DNA from: Peronospora farinosa
Taxonomy: Eukaryota > Oomycota > Peronosporomycetes > Peronosporales > Peronosporaceae
Assembly (NCBI GenBank): GCA_947646735.1
Contig: CANTFK010000270.1
Span: forward strand, 372,001-436,000
Reading direction: 5' to 3'
Length of the DNA: 64,000 nt
How positions within the stretch are numbered: position 1 is the stretch's first letter; every line of letters starts with the position of its first letter. Positions 10,647 to 20,871 of this stretch are shown here, piece after piece. The position numbers and the translations under genes were made by a program. The notes below the pieces were generated by a model. That model searched no databases and was not told the DNA's origin. It was given only the letters and a program-made list of their open reading frames with translations.

Positions 10647-12104
10647 CTAGTGCACAAACTGCTGCTGATCATCTGCCACGAACTTCGAGTCGAAGTATAT
10701 TTTCTGAGGGCGCTGAAAGCCGTTGAAGTCCGAGCCCGCAGCGCACGTGTAGGCACCCATGTTTGGGAACACAATCCACTGTCCTGTGTTCAACAGCGGC
10801 AACTCCACTTCCTTCATGATGCAGTCCATGCCGTCGCAGGTTGGGCCCCAGATACTAGCCTTAAACATCGGTGTGGCGTCTGCCGAGGCGGCGTCCGACA
10901 TGATCACAGGCTGAATCGACGGGTGGTCGTAAACCATGCAGTTAAACGAGGCGTACAGACCGTCGTTCACAAAATACATATAGTTAGGTACTTGCCCGGC
11001 AGCAGCTGCAGCAGAGGCAAGTACAGGCACCTGACCAGGGACTTCAAAAGCGGGTGCCACCTTGCGTCCAACAATGTTGACAGCAAGTGTGTGGGTGACT
11101 GCCGCAAAGAAGCGACCGGGTTCTGAAATAATCCGCACACCGCTATTTTGCGGGAAGTGCATAGCCAATGACTTCTTGAGCTCGCGGGCGCAATCCTCGA
11201 AACGAATTGGGGCGTTCTCCGTTCCAGGAAAGCCACCGCCAATGTCCAGCAGCTTGAAATTGAAGCCTAGCGAGTGACCAATATCAAAGACGTTGCGGGC
11301 GCGTGCTACAGCGTTCGAATAAGCCTCGACGTTGAAACAGCCACTACCGACGTGGAAGCTGACTCCAATGACGTTAAGGTTCAAAGCTTTGGCGTAATTC
11401 AAAATGTCAGGGACATCATGCACCATTGCTCCAAACTTAGTACCAAGTCGGCAAATGGAGTTGGAGTCATCGACGTACAGTCGCAACACAAGATTCGCAT
11501 TGGGGCTGATGGTATGGATCTTGGTAAGCTCGTCTTGCGAGTCGAACGTCATCATATCAACTCCATTATCCTGAGCATAGGCGATCTGTGAGCCTTGTTT
11601 GCACGGATTGGCGTAAATGATATCGCTTGGTGCAACACCGTTGCCAAGCACGGAGCTAATCTCCGTCTGACTGGCACAGTCGAAGCCTGCTCCAAGGCGA
11701 GCGAGGCCTTCAATAAGCACCGGATCAGGATTGCATTTAACGGCGTAGTAGGGCCGCACATTGGGCAGATACTCGTTCCAAAGCTTGTAGCGGTCCTCGA
11801 CAGCAGCCGTGTCGACGACGTAGAAGGCGTCACGCTGGCTGCTAGGACCATTTCCAAGGCTCTGAATCTGAGTCTGCAGCTGCGTCACGGTGGCCACGTT
11901 GAGCTGCAGACGTTGCAGCTCTAGCGACGACTTGGCAGTCGTAGAAGCCGTAGCCGCGTCATAGGGCAGTAGAATGGCACGGGCCACTTGTGTGCTCATG
12001 CAACGAGTAACAGTAGACCGGTCGTGGCCGCATTTACTTACGAGGCGAGACACGCTCGTGAGCGCCGCCCGGCTGCTGCGAGAGCCTCGGAAGAACAGAA
12101 CCAT
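10647..12104 (-). CDS. ODC: Ornithine decarboxylase with N-terminal extension
   Basis: 485 residues, ATG at 12104. This is a fold-III PLP enzyme that makes putrescine from ornithine, the first step of polyamine synthesis. Visible landmarks are the PLP lysine K123 in YAVKCNP, HVGSGC at 251-256, the glycine-rich GGGFPG at 289-294, EPGR at 328-331, and the active-site Cys-Asp pair C423-D424 in WGPTCDGMD, followed by GAYT at 450-453. Most eukaryotic enzymes have a shorter N-terminus. Here about 45 residues precede the core, Arg/Ser-rich with a single acid, which looks like a mitochondrial presequence. A second ATG at 11999 would give a form without most of it. A GTAAGT at about 12035-12040 could also be an intron start. 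Confidence 0.93.
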   Translation of the reverse strand: MVLFFRGSRSSRAALTSVSRLVSKCGHDRSTVTRCMSTQVARAILLPYDAATASTTAKSSLELQRLQLNVATVTQLQTQIQSLGNGPSSQRDAFYVVDTAAVEDRYKLWNEYLPNVRPYYAVKCNPDPVLIEGLARLGAGFDCASQTEISSVLGNGVAPSDIIYANPCKQGSQIAYAQDNGVDMMTFDSQDELTKIHTISPNANLVLRLYVDDSNSICRLGTKFGAMVHDVPDILNYAKALNLNVIGVSFHVGSGCFNVEAYSNAVARARNVFDIGHSLGFNFKLLDIGGGFPGTENAPIRFEDCARELKKSLAMHFPQNSGVRIISEPGRFFAAVTHTLAVNIVGRKVAPAFEVPGQVPVLASAAAAAGQVPNYMYFVNDGLYASFNCMVYDHPSIQPVIMSDAASADATPMFKASIWGPTCDGMDCIMKEVELPLLNTGQWIVFPNMGAYTCAAGSDFNGFQRPQKIYFDSKFVADDQQQFVH

Positions 12105-12533
12105 CTCAACGACGGAACGGGCGGACGGACGGGTGTGCAGACGCAGATTAATGCAAAAATGATGAGAGGGGGAGGGGTGTGGCTAACGGCTGGACGGCTC
12201 ACTGCAGCTTGCAGTCGGCCTTGGACCAAGCAACTCAAACATGCTGGTCGGATCCTTGATTGGCGCACGCTGTTGCGATGGATGACCGCCCAGCTGATTG
12301 GCTCACAGCGGCCGTTACGCAATAAAGGCCATGCACGAAAAAAAGAACCTTTTTCCTGTCTCATTGGGACCAGGCGATTTTCATTGAGGTATCGCCCAGT
12401 TCATTCGATTACATGTATCTGTAGTACCAAGGGCTCCGTAGACCAGAAAGTGTTAGACATAGGTGTCAACACAAACCGTTACCGTAAAGGTTACTTTAGT
12501 TGCAATAAAAAAACGAGCTTCTACTTCGTATTT
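12105..12533. other. Interval between ODC and APC7
   Basis: About 430 bp containing the ODC promoter (see the site at 12151-12166) and the end of the APC7 transcript. No other gene is seen. Confidence 0.6.
12151..12166 (-). promoter_or_regulatory. Candidate oomycete initiator for ODC
   Basis: On the minus strand the sequence CTCATCATTTTTGCAT resembles the oomycete initiator joined to its flanking promoter region (TCA start followed by CATTTT). It lies about 50-60 bp before the ODC ATG at 12104, a normal leader length for oomycetes. Confidence 0.5.
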
Positions 12534-14809
12534 CTACGGTGAGAGGTACTCGCTTGCCACGACCGACTCCTCCTGGTCTTCTGGGTCTATCTGCTCCATC
12601 GAGTTGCTAAGTTCGTCCAAGTCTTCGCCGCGCATCAGTTTCTCGAGACGATCAAGCCCTTGCAGTGCCTCAGTCGATTCTGGGTTAAGCCTTAGCGCCT
12701 GGTGAAAGTACTTGAGTGCCTCCGCGTACTGCTTATCCATCGAGAAAACGTATGCCAGCTTGGTAAAGACTTCTTCTCGCGGATGACGCTCACCTAATGC
12801 TTGCAGTCTAGAGATTGAAGTTCACCAAGCAATAGTTAAATGAAACGTACAACCTCCAATAGTCTGGCCCGTACCTATCAATGGCGCCACGTAAATTGCC
12901 TTCCTCAACCAGCAGATCGGCAAGTGCAAAAGTAGCGGAAAGCTTGCGTGGTTCCATGGCTACTGCCTTATGCAGGGCCTGCTGTGCTTGTCCTCGGTGC
13001 TCCGCATTTAGAGCAAGCACACTGCCAAACAATACGAAGCTCTGCGCCTTCTTCGGGAACATTTTCACGACACTCTTGGCTGTTGCAAATGCTTCCTTGT
13101 AACGATTCACGCCGATGCTATACAAGTCACAGTAGCTGGTGATAATACCCGTGTAGGCTTCCAACGACCGTGTGAGTCGGCAGGATGTCCAGAATGCTTT
13201 CAATGCAGGCTCTGGACGATGCATCCGCAACAAGACTTCGCCTCGAAATAAGTGGGCGGGTGCGTGACGATTTTGTTCCTCGATGGCACGCTCGCAAAAC
13301 TGTAATGCTGTCTCGTAGTCACCCTTCAAGTCATTATAATAGGCAGCAGCAAGCCACGACTCCGAGCACGTACTGCTTATCTTGAATAGCTCCTGCACCA
13401 AGTTATTAAGGTTGGTTCGAGAGTTTTCTTTGCGTAAGCAATTGGCGTAGCGGTCCATAAAGGTCATGTTCAGATCGTCCACTTGTCGTGCACGTGTGTA
13501 CGTAACATGAGCTTGATGAAGTAGATCCTGGTCACTTTCAAGTGCTGCTTTACGCAGCAAACTATGCAAATTCTTAGGGAAAACGCGATCCACCATATTA
13601 AATGACTCGACGGCCTCTAACATATCAAAGTTCACGCATCAGCAATTTTACAGACAAAGCAATTCGAGCAGAGCACACGTCTCGAGAGTATAACTTAGCA
13701 ACTTACTTCGATACCTGCTCCGTTTAGCATCCATGTGAGCTTCCACTAGCGTCTGCATCCACGTCGCATCTAAGTGAGACAGACCACAGCGTCCTTCCTT
13801 TGATATCGTCGCACTCCCAAGGTAAAACCGTTCAATTTCATGCTTCTTCAGAGATGGACCAGAAGTTCCTTTGCCTACCGACTGAGCGCTCTCACTAGCG
13901 TTTAATGAACATGCAAAGGCATCTGAGGATGCATCTTTTGCTGCGGCCAGTTCCGTGAGCGCTAACACTGCTTCTAATGCGTATGGATTCTGTCTGAGTG
14001 CTGCTACGTAGCTCTCTTCTGCTTTGTTCTGCAGTCCTTCGTTCAAATACAATTTCCCAAGCAGCAGATTCATGCTCAGACTTCGTGCATTTGATGGTGT
14101 TAACTTGAGCTGTTTGTCACAAATAATCCAAACAACCGCCATTCAGTCCATCACAATCCTGACAATTAGATCTGAATGCAACAAGTTCAGCTTAACGGAC
14201 CACTTTAATAGCTTCGTGATTTGAGTCAAGCTGTACGTAGCATCTAGCCACTTTCAACTTCACCTCCAGCTCTTCTTCATTCGTCACGCAAGTCATATCT
14301 CTGCAACTGTGATGATAGTAGCGCTGCATCAAAAGCAACAAAAACACCACAGCAGTACACCATGAGTCTGTCAGTATCTACTGGTTATCATCAATTACTT
14401 TGTAGCTCACAATCGCGCGTTTAAACTCGCGCTTTGCAAACATTAAATCGGCAAACAGACGCAGCGTCTTGGCGTGAAAAGCAGGCGATAGCGTTTGAAC
14501 AATACTCGACGTTACTTCAAAATGATCATTGGATCTCTTAGATAAAAAGCTATCGTCTCTTCTTTTCTGAATATTGCTCCTGCTTTTGTGAGCTATGGAA
14601 TCGGCTGGAACGAGTGCTACGGAGACCAGCAATTCACCTAAAATCTGAGCCGAATCCACGTCGTCGTTGCGAATAAAAAGCTCAAGTTGTTGCTGCATCA
14701 TATCAGCATCAAAGCTTGCGAGTTGGAAGGTACTAGTATCGGTTGTATCGCTTTCTTTATGAGACGGAAGTAGCTCATTGCCATGTCGTTTCTTAGTCGG
14801 CCGCTCCAT
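12534..14809 (-). CDS. APC7: Anaphase-promoting complex subunit 7 (TPR protein), five exons
   Basis: Spliced from 14399-14809, 14201-14323, 13707-14109, 12875-13616 and 12534-12807; the phases fit and give 650 residues. APC7 is a tetratricopeptide scaffold of the APC/C ubiquitin ligase that drives the metaphase-anaphase transition and mitotic exit. The order matches animal APC7: an N-terminal TPR region, the EEELEVKVARCY helix (exon 2), SMNLLLGKLYLNEG and NPYALEA in exon 3, TPR arrays in exon 4, and the final YAEALKYFHQALRLNPES repeat before an acidic tail. Donors are GTAATT, GTCCGT (or GTGGTC three bases earlier), GTAAGT and GTACGG; all acceptors end in AG. The two weaker donors are chosen by frame and by family alignment. 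Confidence 0.85.
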
Positions 14810-14835
14810 TTTTCAACTACATTTCTAAAAAAAAT

Positions 14836-14899
14836 TAAGTTCGACTTAGGTTTGTAAATCGATAAGTTCGGCTTAGGTGTGTTTATCATAAGTTCGGCC
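14836..14899. repeat. Three spaced copies of TAAGTTCGRC upstream of APC7
   Basis: TAAGTTCGACTTAGG at 14836, TAAGTTCGGCTTAGG at 14863 and TAAGTTCGGCC at 14889 repeat at 27 and 26 bp, just upstream of the APC7 start and downstream of the FKBP 3' end. The spacing is regular and the copies are better conserved than the bases between them, so they may be binding sites for a regulator. No known motif is recognised. Confidence 0.5.
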
Positions 14900-15055
14900 A
14901 AAGATATTTTGACATTGTAAGAAAATTTCTATATGTAGGAAAATGTACAGGTAGTTTATGGCACGCCATTCACATTTATCCTTCCAGCTCAAGCATTCTG
15001 TTCCATGTATTAAGAACAAAAAGAGTGCAACAATAGGCACTCAGTTTGGCTGTGT

Positions 15056-15760
15056 CTACAGCTCGTCATTGTCGCGCTTGATGTCAAGCAGCTCGACGTC
15101 GAAAACCAACGTCGCCTTGGCAGGAATCTTTGGGGGAGAGCCACTATCGCCGTACGCCATGTCCGAAGGAATCGTTAGACGACGCTTCTCACTGTAGAAT
15201 ACAAAAGCCACACCATCATCAGCAATGGACAGAAGACAAAGATATCACCATTATCAAATTCGTCAATTGCTACAGGTCGTTCAACGTACCCAATGCACAT
15301 GTTCACAAGTCTACATAAAACATCAACACCACAGTAGCAATCAATCAGTGCCAGACACTCTTGCATAAAGTCTAGAGATGACAAATACATTAAACGCACC
15401 CTTGGTCCCATCCCTGTTCACATCCAGCAACATACCAAAGAGACGACGTTAATGCCATAACCAGTATAAAGATCCTAGTAGCACTGAACAACTACTACTG
15501 ACCTTGATGACACGACCAGCACCAAGCTCAAATTCAAACGCCTGGTTGCGATCCAGACTCGAGTCGAACTTAAAGCCGTCTTTGCGCAATGTACCCGTGT
15601 AATGCATCGACAGCGTGTCGCCTAGTTCGCTCTTCATAGTGCACTCCTTTGGACGATACTTGACACCAATACGTAGCTTTGCATCAGGGGCGAGGTCGTC
15701 TTTAGCTTGCACCTGTACAATGGCCATCACTGCCGCTACTAAAACTGTCGTCCACTTCAT
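15056..15760 (-). CDS. ER-retained FKBP-type peptidyl-prolyl isomerase with two microexons
   Basis: Spliced from 15503-15760, 15400-15413 (14 nt), 15290-15310 (21 nt) and 15056-15191, giving 142 residues in frame with GT-AG borders throughout. A signal peptide (about residues 1-19, ending QVQA) is followed by one FKBP domain: [17 protein letters not shown], the FDSSLDR block and [10 protein letters not shown] in exon 1. The GWDQG motif is encoded by microexon 2 and its border, and the [15 protein letters not shown] block spans exon 3 into exon 4. The protein ends NDEL, a KDEL-type ER retrieval signal. It should act as a proline isomerase in ER folding, like FKBP2/FKBP13. Without the microexons the protein would lose the core of the domain. 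Confidence 0.88.
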
Positions 15761-16121
15761 TTTTTACACTTGACTCTGTCTTTTACTTTTCGATTATAAA
15801 CACGTAGGAGTGTTGGAAGCTCCAAGTGGTTAACTATCATTGGATGAAACTAACAGCCAATCTCCGACGAGAAAATGTTACAATAGCCAAGGGGCGAATT
15901 CTTGCTCTGCAACAATATCACAACTCTTTTTGATTAGAAAAATTCATTGTATGCTTCTTTTGCAAGCAAACACGCTTCAATACACTGCTCCCCATAATAT
16001 AAAACCCAGTGATACGTGTATAGCCTGACAACTGCAGCGAATAAGATACACGCTCTCGAGTGGCACAATCGGTTTGTTGCTTGCGCCATGTCATGTCCTA
16101 TCGAGCGCATTTCATCTGCAT
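15761..16121. promoter_or_regulatory. Interval holding the FKBP promoter and the end of the trehalose gene
   Basis: About 360 bp, AT-rich close to the FKBP start. Both neighbours are on the minus strand, so this contains the FKBP promoter and the terminator region of the FKBP-proximal mRNA is elsewhere. No gene is seen. Confidence 0.45.
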
Positions 16122-19100
16122 TTAAATATCTCCGACGCTGCCCGTGGAAAGCACGCGCTGTTTGCGAATATGACTGCTTATACCCATTTCTTGTAATAGC
16201 TGGAACAAATCCCCCGAATTCTTGATAAAGTATGGCGCTTGAGAATGTTTGCGGCCGAGTGTGCACACAAATGTGTTGACAGGAAACCGATATCGCCCGT
16301 CGTCAGCTTCATCTGTAGACCCCGAAGTCGTTTGGCTGACTGGCAGTTCGTTTTCCCCCGTTGCCTTCGCTGCAGTAAGCTCCTTTTCAGCAATGTTGGA
16401 GTCCGACTTATGCTTGTTATTGTATTGAGCCTGATCTCCATCGCCTCGCAGTGAACCACTCTCATCCTCGCTGTCGCGAATAGCCGTGGATTTCAAAGCG
16501 GTCAGATCGCTATGAACCCAACTATTGGTACTTGATTCACCCCCGACTGAGGCTTCCAACCCTTCAGTTGTCACAAGATTTCCAGTAACTAGAAGCTTCT
16601 CTTCCGGCAGTACCCGCGAGTTACTCCTTTGTGTTTTAATGCCATCTTCTACCTTTGCACACCCATTAGGTGGACAAACAAGTGCCCAACAGGCCGCCAG
16701 AGTATCCGGGATTCTGTGAAGGCCAAAGTTCTCACCGTATTTTGCCCTCATAGCCTTAAACAAAGCGGCCGAGGGTGGAAAGTCAGGACGAGTAAACCTG
16801 CTCTTTTCAGTGACGATTCCGTCGTGGCGCGCAACAATTTGTCGGTTGAGCATCGGAAACATGTTCCCAGCCTCTTCAGCATTCGGAGAATTTGCAAGTG
16901 TTAGTTTCGTTATGTTTTCATCCAGTGCTCGGGAGTCTGCAACACCTGGCAGCGAAGAGAGCCGTGCTAGCGACGAGGTAGTCGACAAACTGCCTCGCTC
17001 TCCACACGACCCGGCTGCAAGCGACGTTCTCCCCCGTAGTCGACGAGATGTTTTGTAAGACATGTTGTCACTGACATCATCGAAGCTCGATGACCCGATT
17101 TCACTTTCACTGCATCCCGCTTCTTGTATGAAACTTAGGTGTCGATTAGATGAAGAGGACGAATCGTCAGTATCAGGTTCAACTGGTAACATTCCTTCCA
17201 CCTGCTGTGGAGTACTAGACATGTCATCCTTCTCGAGTTGTCGGGAGTATGCGTCAAGATCGATTGGCGGAGGCACTAGAAATGCAAACACATCTTCATC
17301 AGTTCGGTCATCACCCGAGGCGATCACCAAAATAAAATCAACTGGCTGCTTTTCGTCTGCATCATCCGGTTGCTCAATGCTAAAACTTTCCGAATCCTTC
17401 CTATCTCCTCTAAGGAAGTCCTTTCTCGTAAGTCGAGTATTTAAGTCATCCAAACTTAATGCTGTTAAACCATCACCGCCAGGCACGTCGTTTTCAAATC
17501 CACGTGATATCACGGTTGAAGACGGGGGTGGGTGTATCAATTCGCCGAGATACTCTGTCGTAACTGGATCTTCATCAGGAAACAGCGAAGACCAATTCAT
17601 ATACTTCCATATGCGCTCAAACAGCGTAGCTTTGCTAACCTTCTCTGGTCGCACCTCGAGATACCGGTTACCTGGATACAAAGACACCGGAAGAGACCTC
17701 GTAATCTCGCGCAACGAGACCAAAAGCTCACTAGCTTGCCATAACCCGTGGTCCAAATCGCAGTCACGGTAGTGCCATGCTATCGAGCTATCCTTTCGCT
17801 CGATATACGCACCTGGAGTACGCTCTGTGTAATATTCCAGCAATGGCAATATGTGTTCCCACCAACTCATGTCCATGTTCGGCACCAAGCAGTGCCAACC
17901 CTCATTGTCGCCGATCCACTTAACGTATACGCCATACTCTGCTGCAAGAACAAGATTTCCTGAAAGTTCAGCAAACCACTGCTCACACACTGACATACTA
18001 CGCGCACTGACAAGAACAACAGTATTGCGCGGGTCGCTCGTAAGCATAGACAATTGCCAGATAAGCTCTTGTGGTGGGTAGGCCAGCTCCGGAATCGACG
18101 CTTCAACTGCAAGCACACCTTCATAATTAATAAAGATCAGCCGCCGCGATGACCGTGAGTAAGCTGATGTCATATCGCGACGACTCAGCTCACGCCCTGA
18201 TACTGACACCGCGTTCTCTTCACGGCATTCATGAAGCTGCTCCAGGAATTTGTCCGCCCAATGCCTCGAGGTGAAGGAACTTACGTAGCTGAACATATGC
18301 TCGTGAGCACGCATTACTTCATCATTGTCTTGAAGGGATTCTAGCAACGCACGCGAGAGTTCTTCAGTATTCCATGGGTTCGCGAGTCGCGCTTTGCCCA
18401 GCGACTGGGCACATCCTGCAAATTCGCTCAGGATTACACGCGCATGCTTGTTTGTGGCCTCACGGCAAACGATGTATCCAAATGGAATAGTGTTCATTCC
18501 GTCACGGACGGGCGTAATCACCAGCGCGTCGGCCAATGCATACAATGCGAGCAGAGCCTCCACGGCAATATCTTTATTCAAATACTGCACAGGGCCTTCA
18601 GTACCCACATCTTGCAACTTGCTGTTAATACGAGACACCAAAGACTCAACCTGCGATTCTAGCGCCGACTCATACACTGGCGGACCCGTAACAATTTGCA
18701 AGAACACTACCTTTTTCGCAAGGTCTGGCTTCTGGGTAAACAACTCCTCGACTGCCAACAACTTATGCACAAGCCCTTTTGTCTGATCTAATTGATCCAC
18801 TCCGAGAATCACCTTTTTCCCGGAAAATTGACTCGTCAATTGCGTCATCTGCTTTTGAACTGCGTCCGATTGCACCATTGCGGCGTACTTGTTGGCATCA
18901 ATTCCCACTGGAAAAATTGTTACACGAGCAAAATGTCCGTTTAGGTCCACGCCTTCGTGACTGCTTTCCAGCCCCAATAATCGAACACATGCGCTTTGGA
19001 AATGTCGAGCGTAGTCATACGTCTGAAATCCGATCAGATCGGCACCCAATATACCGGTCAAAATTTCCTCACGGTTGTTTAGTATCCGATACAACTCTGC

Positions 19101-19859
19101 AGATGGGAATGGAATGTGCATGAAGAAACCCATACACACATTATTGTTTGGAAACAAGTTCTGCACCATTTGTGGCACGAGCGTCAAGTGATATCCCTGG
19201 ATCCAAACCAAGTCACCTTCTTCATAAACTTCTTGAATGGCATCGGCAAACGCCTGATTTGCCGCAACATATGCCTGCCACATTTTTTCCATACTATGGT
19301 CATCTTCCTGTCCATCTTCCATCATTTCATGTTGCGTTATCTGATCATCCGTCGTCGGCGGACACGAGTGGAACAGCGGCCACATGACCGTTTTACAAAA
19401 CCCCTGATAGTACAGTCGTTCTCTCCTTTCATCCAAAAAGACTGGATAATATTTGCGATCTTGCAATAATTGTTCCTTTAACGTATTTTGTTCACTTGGT
19501 TCAATCTCTCCATGCACCGATCCGATCCAGACACAGTCGTAACTTTCATGCAAAGACTGAAAAATTTCCATCGCTCCATTCAGACTTGCATGCTCTGGAA
19601 ACTCAGCACGCCATTGCGACTGTGCGTCTTCCGACACGAGCCAAAATGGAAGCGTACGAGTCACCAATAGCACTCGACGACGTCGTCTTGAACCTTTGAC
19701 TCCTTCATCATCTCCATCCTTGTCGTTCCCTCCTCCTGCACCGCTTTCTTGCTCTTCTTTCACGCGTTTGTCACGTACTTGGTTTAGCTTCGTATACAAC
19801 GCAGAGAGTTCACGCAATAGCGCTGCTTCTCGGTCTTTAAAGCTGCTACTGTCCGTCAT
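16122..19859 (-). CDS. Trehalose-6-phosphate synthase/phosphatase-like protein with altered active sites
   Basis: 1245 residues in one exon, ATG at 19859. A GT20 domain (about 60-545) has FPVGID, RDGMN, a glutamate at 479 in LSEFAG and NPWNTEE. A HAD-type trehalose-phosphatase domain follows (about 570-870). The phosphatase nucleophile motif DxDGT is replaced by N578-Y-E580-G-V, while the late motif GDDRTDED (849-856) is kept. In the GT20 domain the usual arginine of GVxRLDxxKG is glutamine (Q356), with K361 retained. An acidic, Ser-rich linker of about 300 residues and a conserved-looking C-terminal block complete it. Family role: trehalose synthesis from UDP-glucose and glucose-6-phosphate. 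Here the phosphatase half is probably inactive, as in plant class II proteins that act in signalling. Confidence 0.85.
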   Translation of the reverse strand: MTDSSSFKDREAALLRELSALYTKLNQVRDKRVKEEQESGAGGGNDKDGDDEGVKGSRRRRRVLLVTRTLPFWLVSEDAQSQWRAEFPEHASLNGAMEIFQSLHESYDCVWIGSVHGEIEPSEQNTLKEQLLQDRKYYPVFLDERRERLYYQGFCKTVMWPLFHSCPPTTDDQITQHEMMEDGQEDDHSMEKMWQAYVAANQAFADAIQEVYEEGDLVWIQGYHLTLVPQMVQNLFPNNNVCMGFFMHIPFPSAELYRILNNREEILTGILGADLIGFQTYDYARHFQSACVRLLGLESSHEGVDLNGHFARVTIFPVGIDANKYAAMVQSDAVQKQMTQLTSQFSGKKVILGVDQLDQTKGLVHKLLAVEELFTQKPDLAKKVVFLQIVTGPPVYESALESQVESLVSRINSKLQDVGTEGPVQYLNKDIAVEALLALYALADALVITPVRDGMNTIPFGYIVCREATNKHARVILSEFAGCAQSLGKARLANPWNTEELSRALLESLQDNDEVMRAHEHMFSYVSSFTSRHWADKFLEQLHECREENAVSVSGRELSRRDMTSAYSRSSRRLIFINYEGVLAVEASIPELAYPPQELIWQLSMLTSDPRNTVVLVSARSMSVCEQWFAELSGNLVLAAEYGVYVKWIGDNEGWHCLVPNMDMSWWEHILPLLEYYTERTPGAYIERKDSSIAWHYRDCDLDHGLWQASELLVSLREITRSLPVSLYPGNRYLEVRPEKVSKATLFERIWKYMNWSSLFPDEDPVTTEYLGELIHPPPSSTVISRGFENDVPGGDGLTALSLDDLNTRLTRKDFLRGDRKDSESFSIEQPDDADEKQPVDFILVIASGDDRTDEDVFAFLVPPPIDLDAYSRQLEKDDMSSTPQQVEGMLPVEPDTDDSSSSSNRHLSFIQEAGCSESEIGSSSFDDVSDNMSYKTSRRLRGRTSLAAGSCGERGSLSTTSSLARLSSLPGVADSRALDENITKLTLANSPNAEEAGNMFPMLNRQIVARHDGIVTEKSRFTRPDFPPSAALFKAMRAKYGENFGLHRIPDTLAACWALVCPPNGCAKVEDGIKTQRSNSRVLPEEKLLVTGNLVTTEGLEASVGGESSTNSWVHSDLTALKSTAIRDSEDESGSLRGDGDQAQYNNKHKSDSNIAEKELTAAKATGENELPVSQTTSGSTDEADDGRYRFPVNTFVCTLGRKHSQAPYFIKNSGDLFQLLQEMGISSHIRKQRVLSTGSVGDI

Positions 19860-20211
19860 TATTATTATTAGCTCGAGCCAGAAATTTCTAAATTAATTAA
19901 ATATGTTGTTGTAAAGAAAAGAGAAGAAGCGACAAGACACGGTCGGGACGAGACGTTCTGCAGAAGCTGATTGAGAAGTCAACGGTAGGATGGAAATCCC
20001 AATCAATGAATATGATGATAAAGAAGATGAAGTGATGTTACAAAACCTGTGGTCACGCATACTTTTGATGTTCTCAAGTGATACGACAGGCTCTGTCTAT
20101 AATGATCGTAAATCGGATGTGACCAAATAAAGGGATGATAGTGTTTCTTTTTCTTCTACTGTATTAGCAATATCTTCGGAAAGTGGTAATAAAAAAAGCA
20201 TCAGCCATGGG
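19860..20211. other. Interval with no gene
   Basis: About 350 bp between two minus-strand genes, AT-rich, containing the promoter of the trehalose gene (run ATTAATTAAATATG at about 19890-19905). No ORF with recognisable features. Confidence 0.5.
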
Positions 20212-20871
20212 TCACATTTGCGAGACGAGGTAGTAAAAGACGATCAGCATCAACAAAATGAGTGATGCGCCCAGGATGGAAAACATGAGTTTGCGTTGAC
20301 GTCGTCTCCGTATTTCTTCAAGTTCAGACAGCAACAAGATTGTAGGGACGAGCTCCAAGTCGGGTCGTACTTGGTACAACGCTGCTTTTTCCTCCATTGT
20401 CAATCGACGTGGCATACATCGCGAGGCGCATGATCCTTCGAGCTTCCGTTTGGCAGCTTGGTCGTCATCTTCGTCGTGAATATCGAGTGCAAACTCAACC
20501 GATGCATTTTTCTTTAGATTTCGACATGAAAAATCAGCCGACGGTATTCTCAGAATGGATTGCAATGAGCTCGACGTGCTGCTGCTGACTGTGCAGCTGC
20601 CGTCACTGTCACTATCCGTCTCACTCTGATTGCTATGCTGGTCACTGCTGCCAAGCAACGCATCCGACTCGGAAGGTCTCGGAGCTACCGGAATACCGCT
20701 CTTCCGGGCAGAGCTACTGACGGGCATGGAGCCATAAACGGCGTGAAACTGGCGTCGATTATTGCGAGTGTCTGTCTTGAGGGCGTAGGACACATAGCGT
20801 GAATGCTGATACACTTTGTCCTTGTTGAACGAGAAGACCCGCTCGGTCTTTTGGTCCGTCCTACCTGTCAT
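20212..20871 (-). CDS. Small tail-anchored membrane protein of unknown function
   Basis: 219 residues from the ATG at 20871; the frame is open a little further upstream but without an ATG. The N-terminal half is polar with an acidic Ser-rich stretch. The C-terminus has a basic run (about RRRRQRK) followed directly by one hydrophobic segment of about 20 residues and a three-residue tail, so the protein should be anchored by its tail in the ER or outer mitochondrial membrane, facing the cytosol. No domain is recognised. Coding looks likely from frame length and composition, but function is unknown. Confidence 0.65.
   Translation of the reverse strand: MTGRTDQKTERVFSFNKDKVYQHSRYVSYALKTDTRNNRRQFHAVYGSMPVSSSARKSGIPVAPRPSESDALLGSSDQHSNQSETDSDSDGSCTVSSSTSSSLQSILRIPSADFSCRNLKKNASVEFALDIHDEDDDQAAKRKLEGSCASRCMPRRLTMEEKAALYQVRPDLELVPTILLLSELEEIRRRRQRKLMFSILGASLILLMLIVFYYLVSQM

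Noticed and set aside
10554..11126. 190-codon + frame opposite ODC
   Set aside because: Antisense shadow of a highly conserved enzyme; no protein features.
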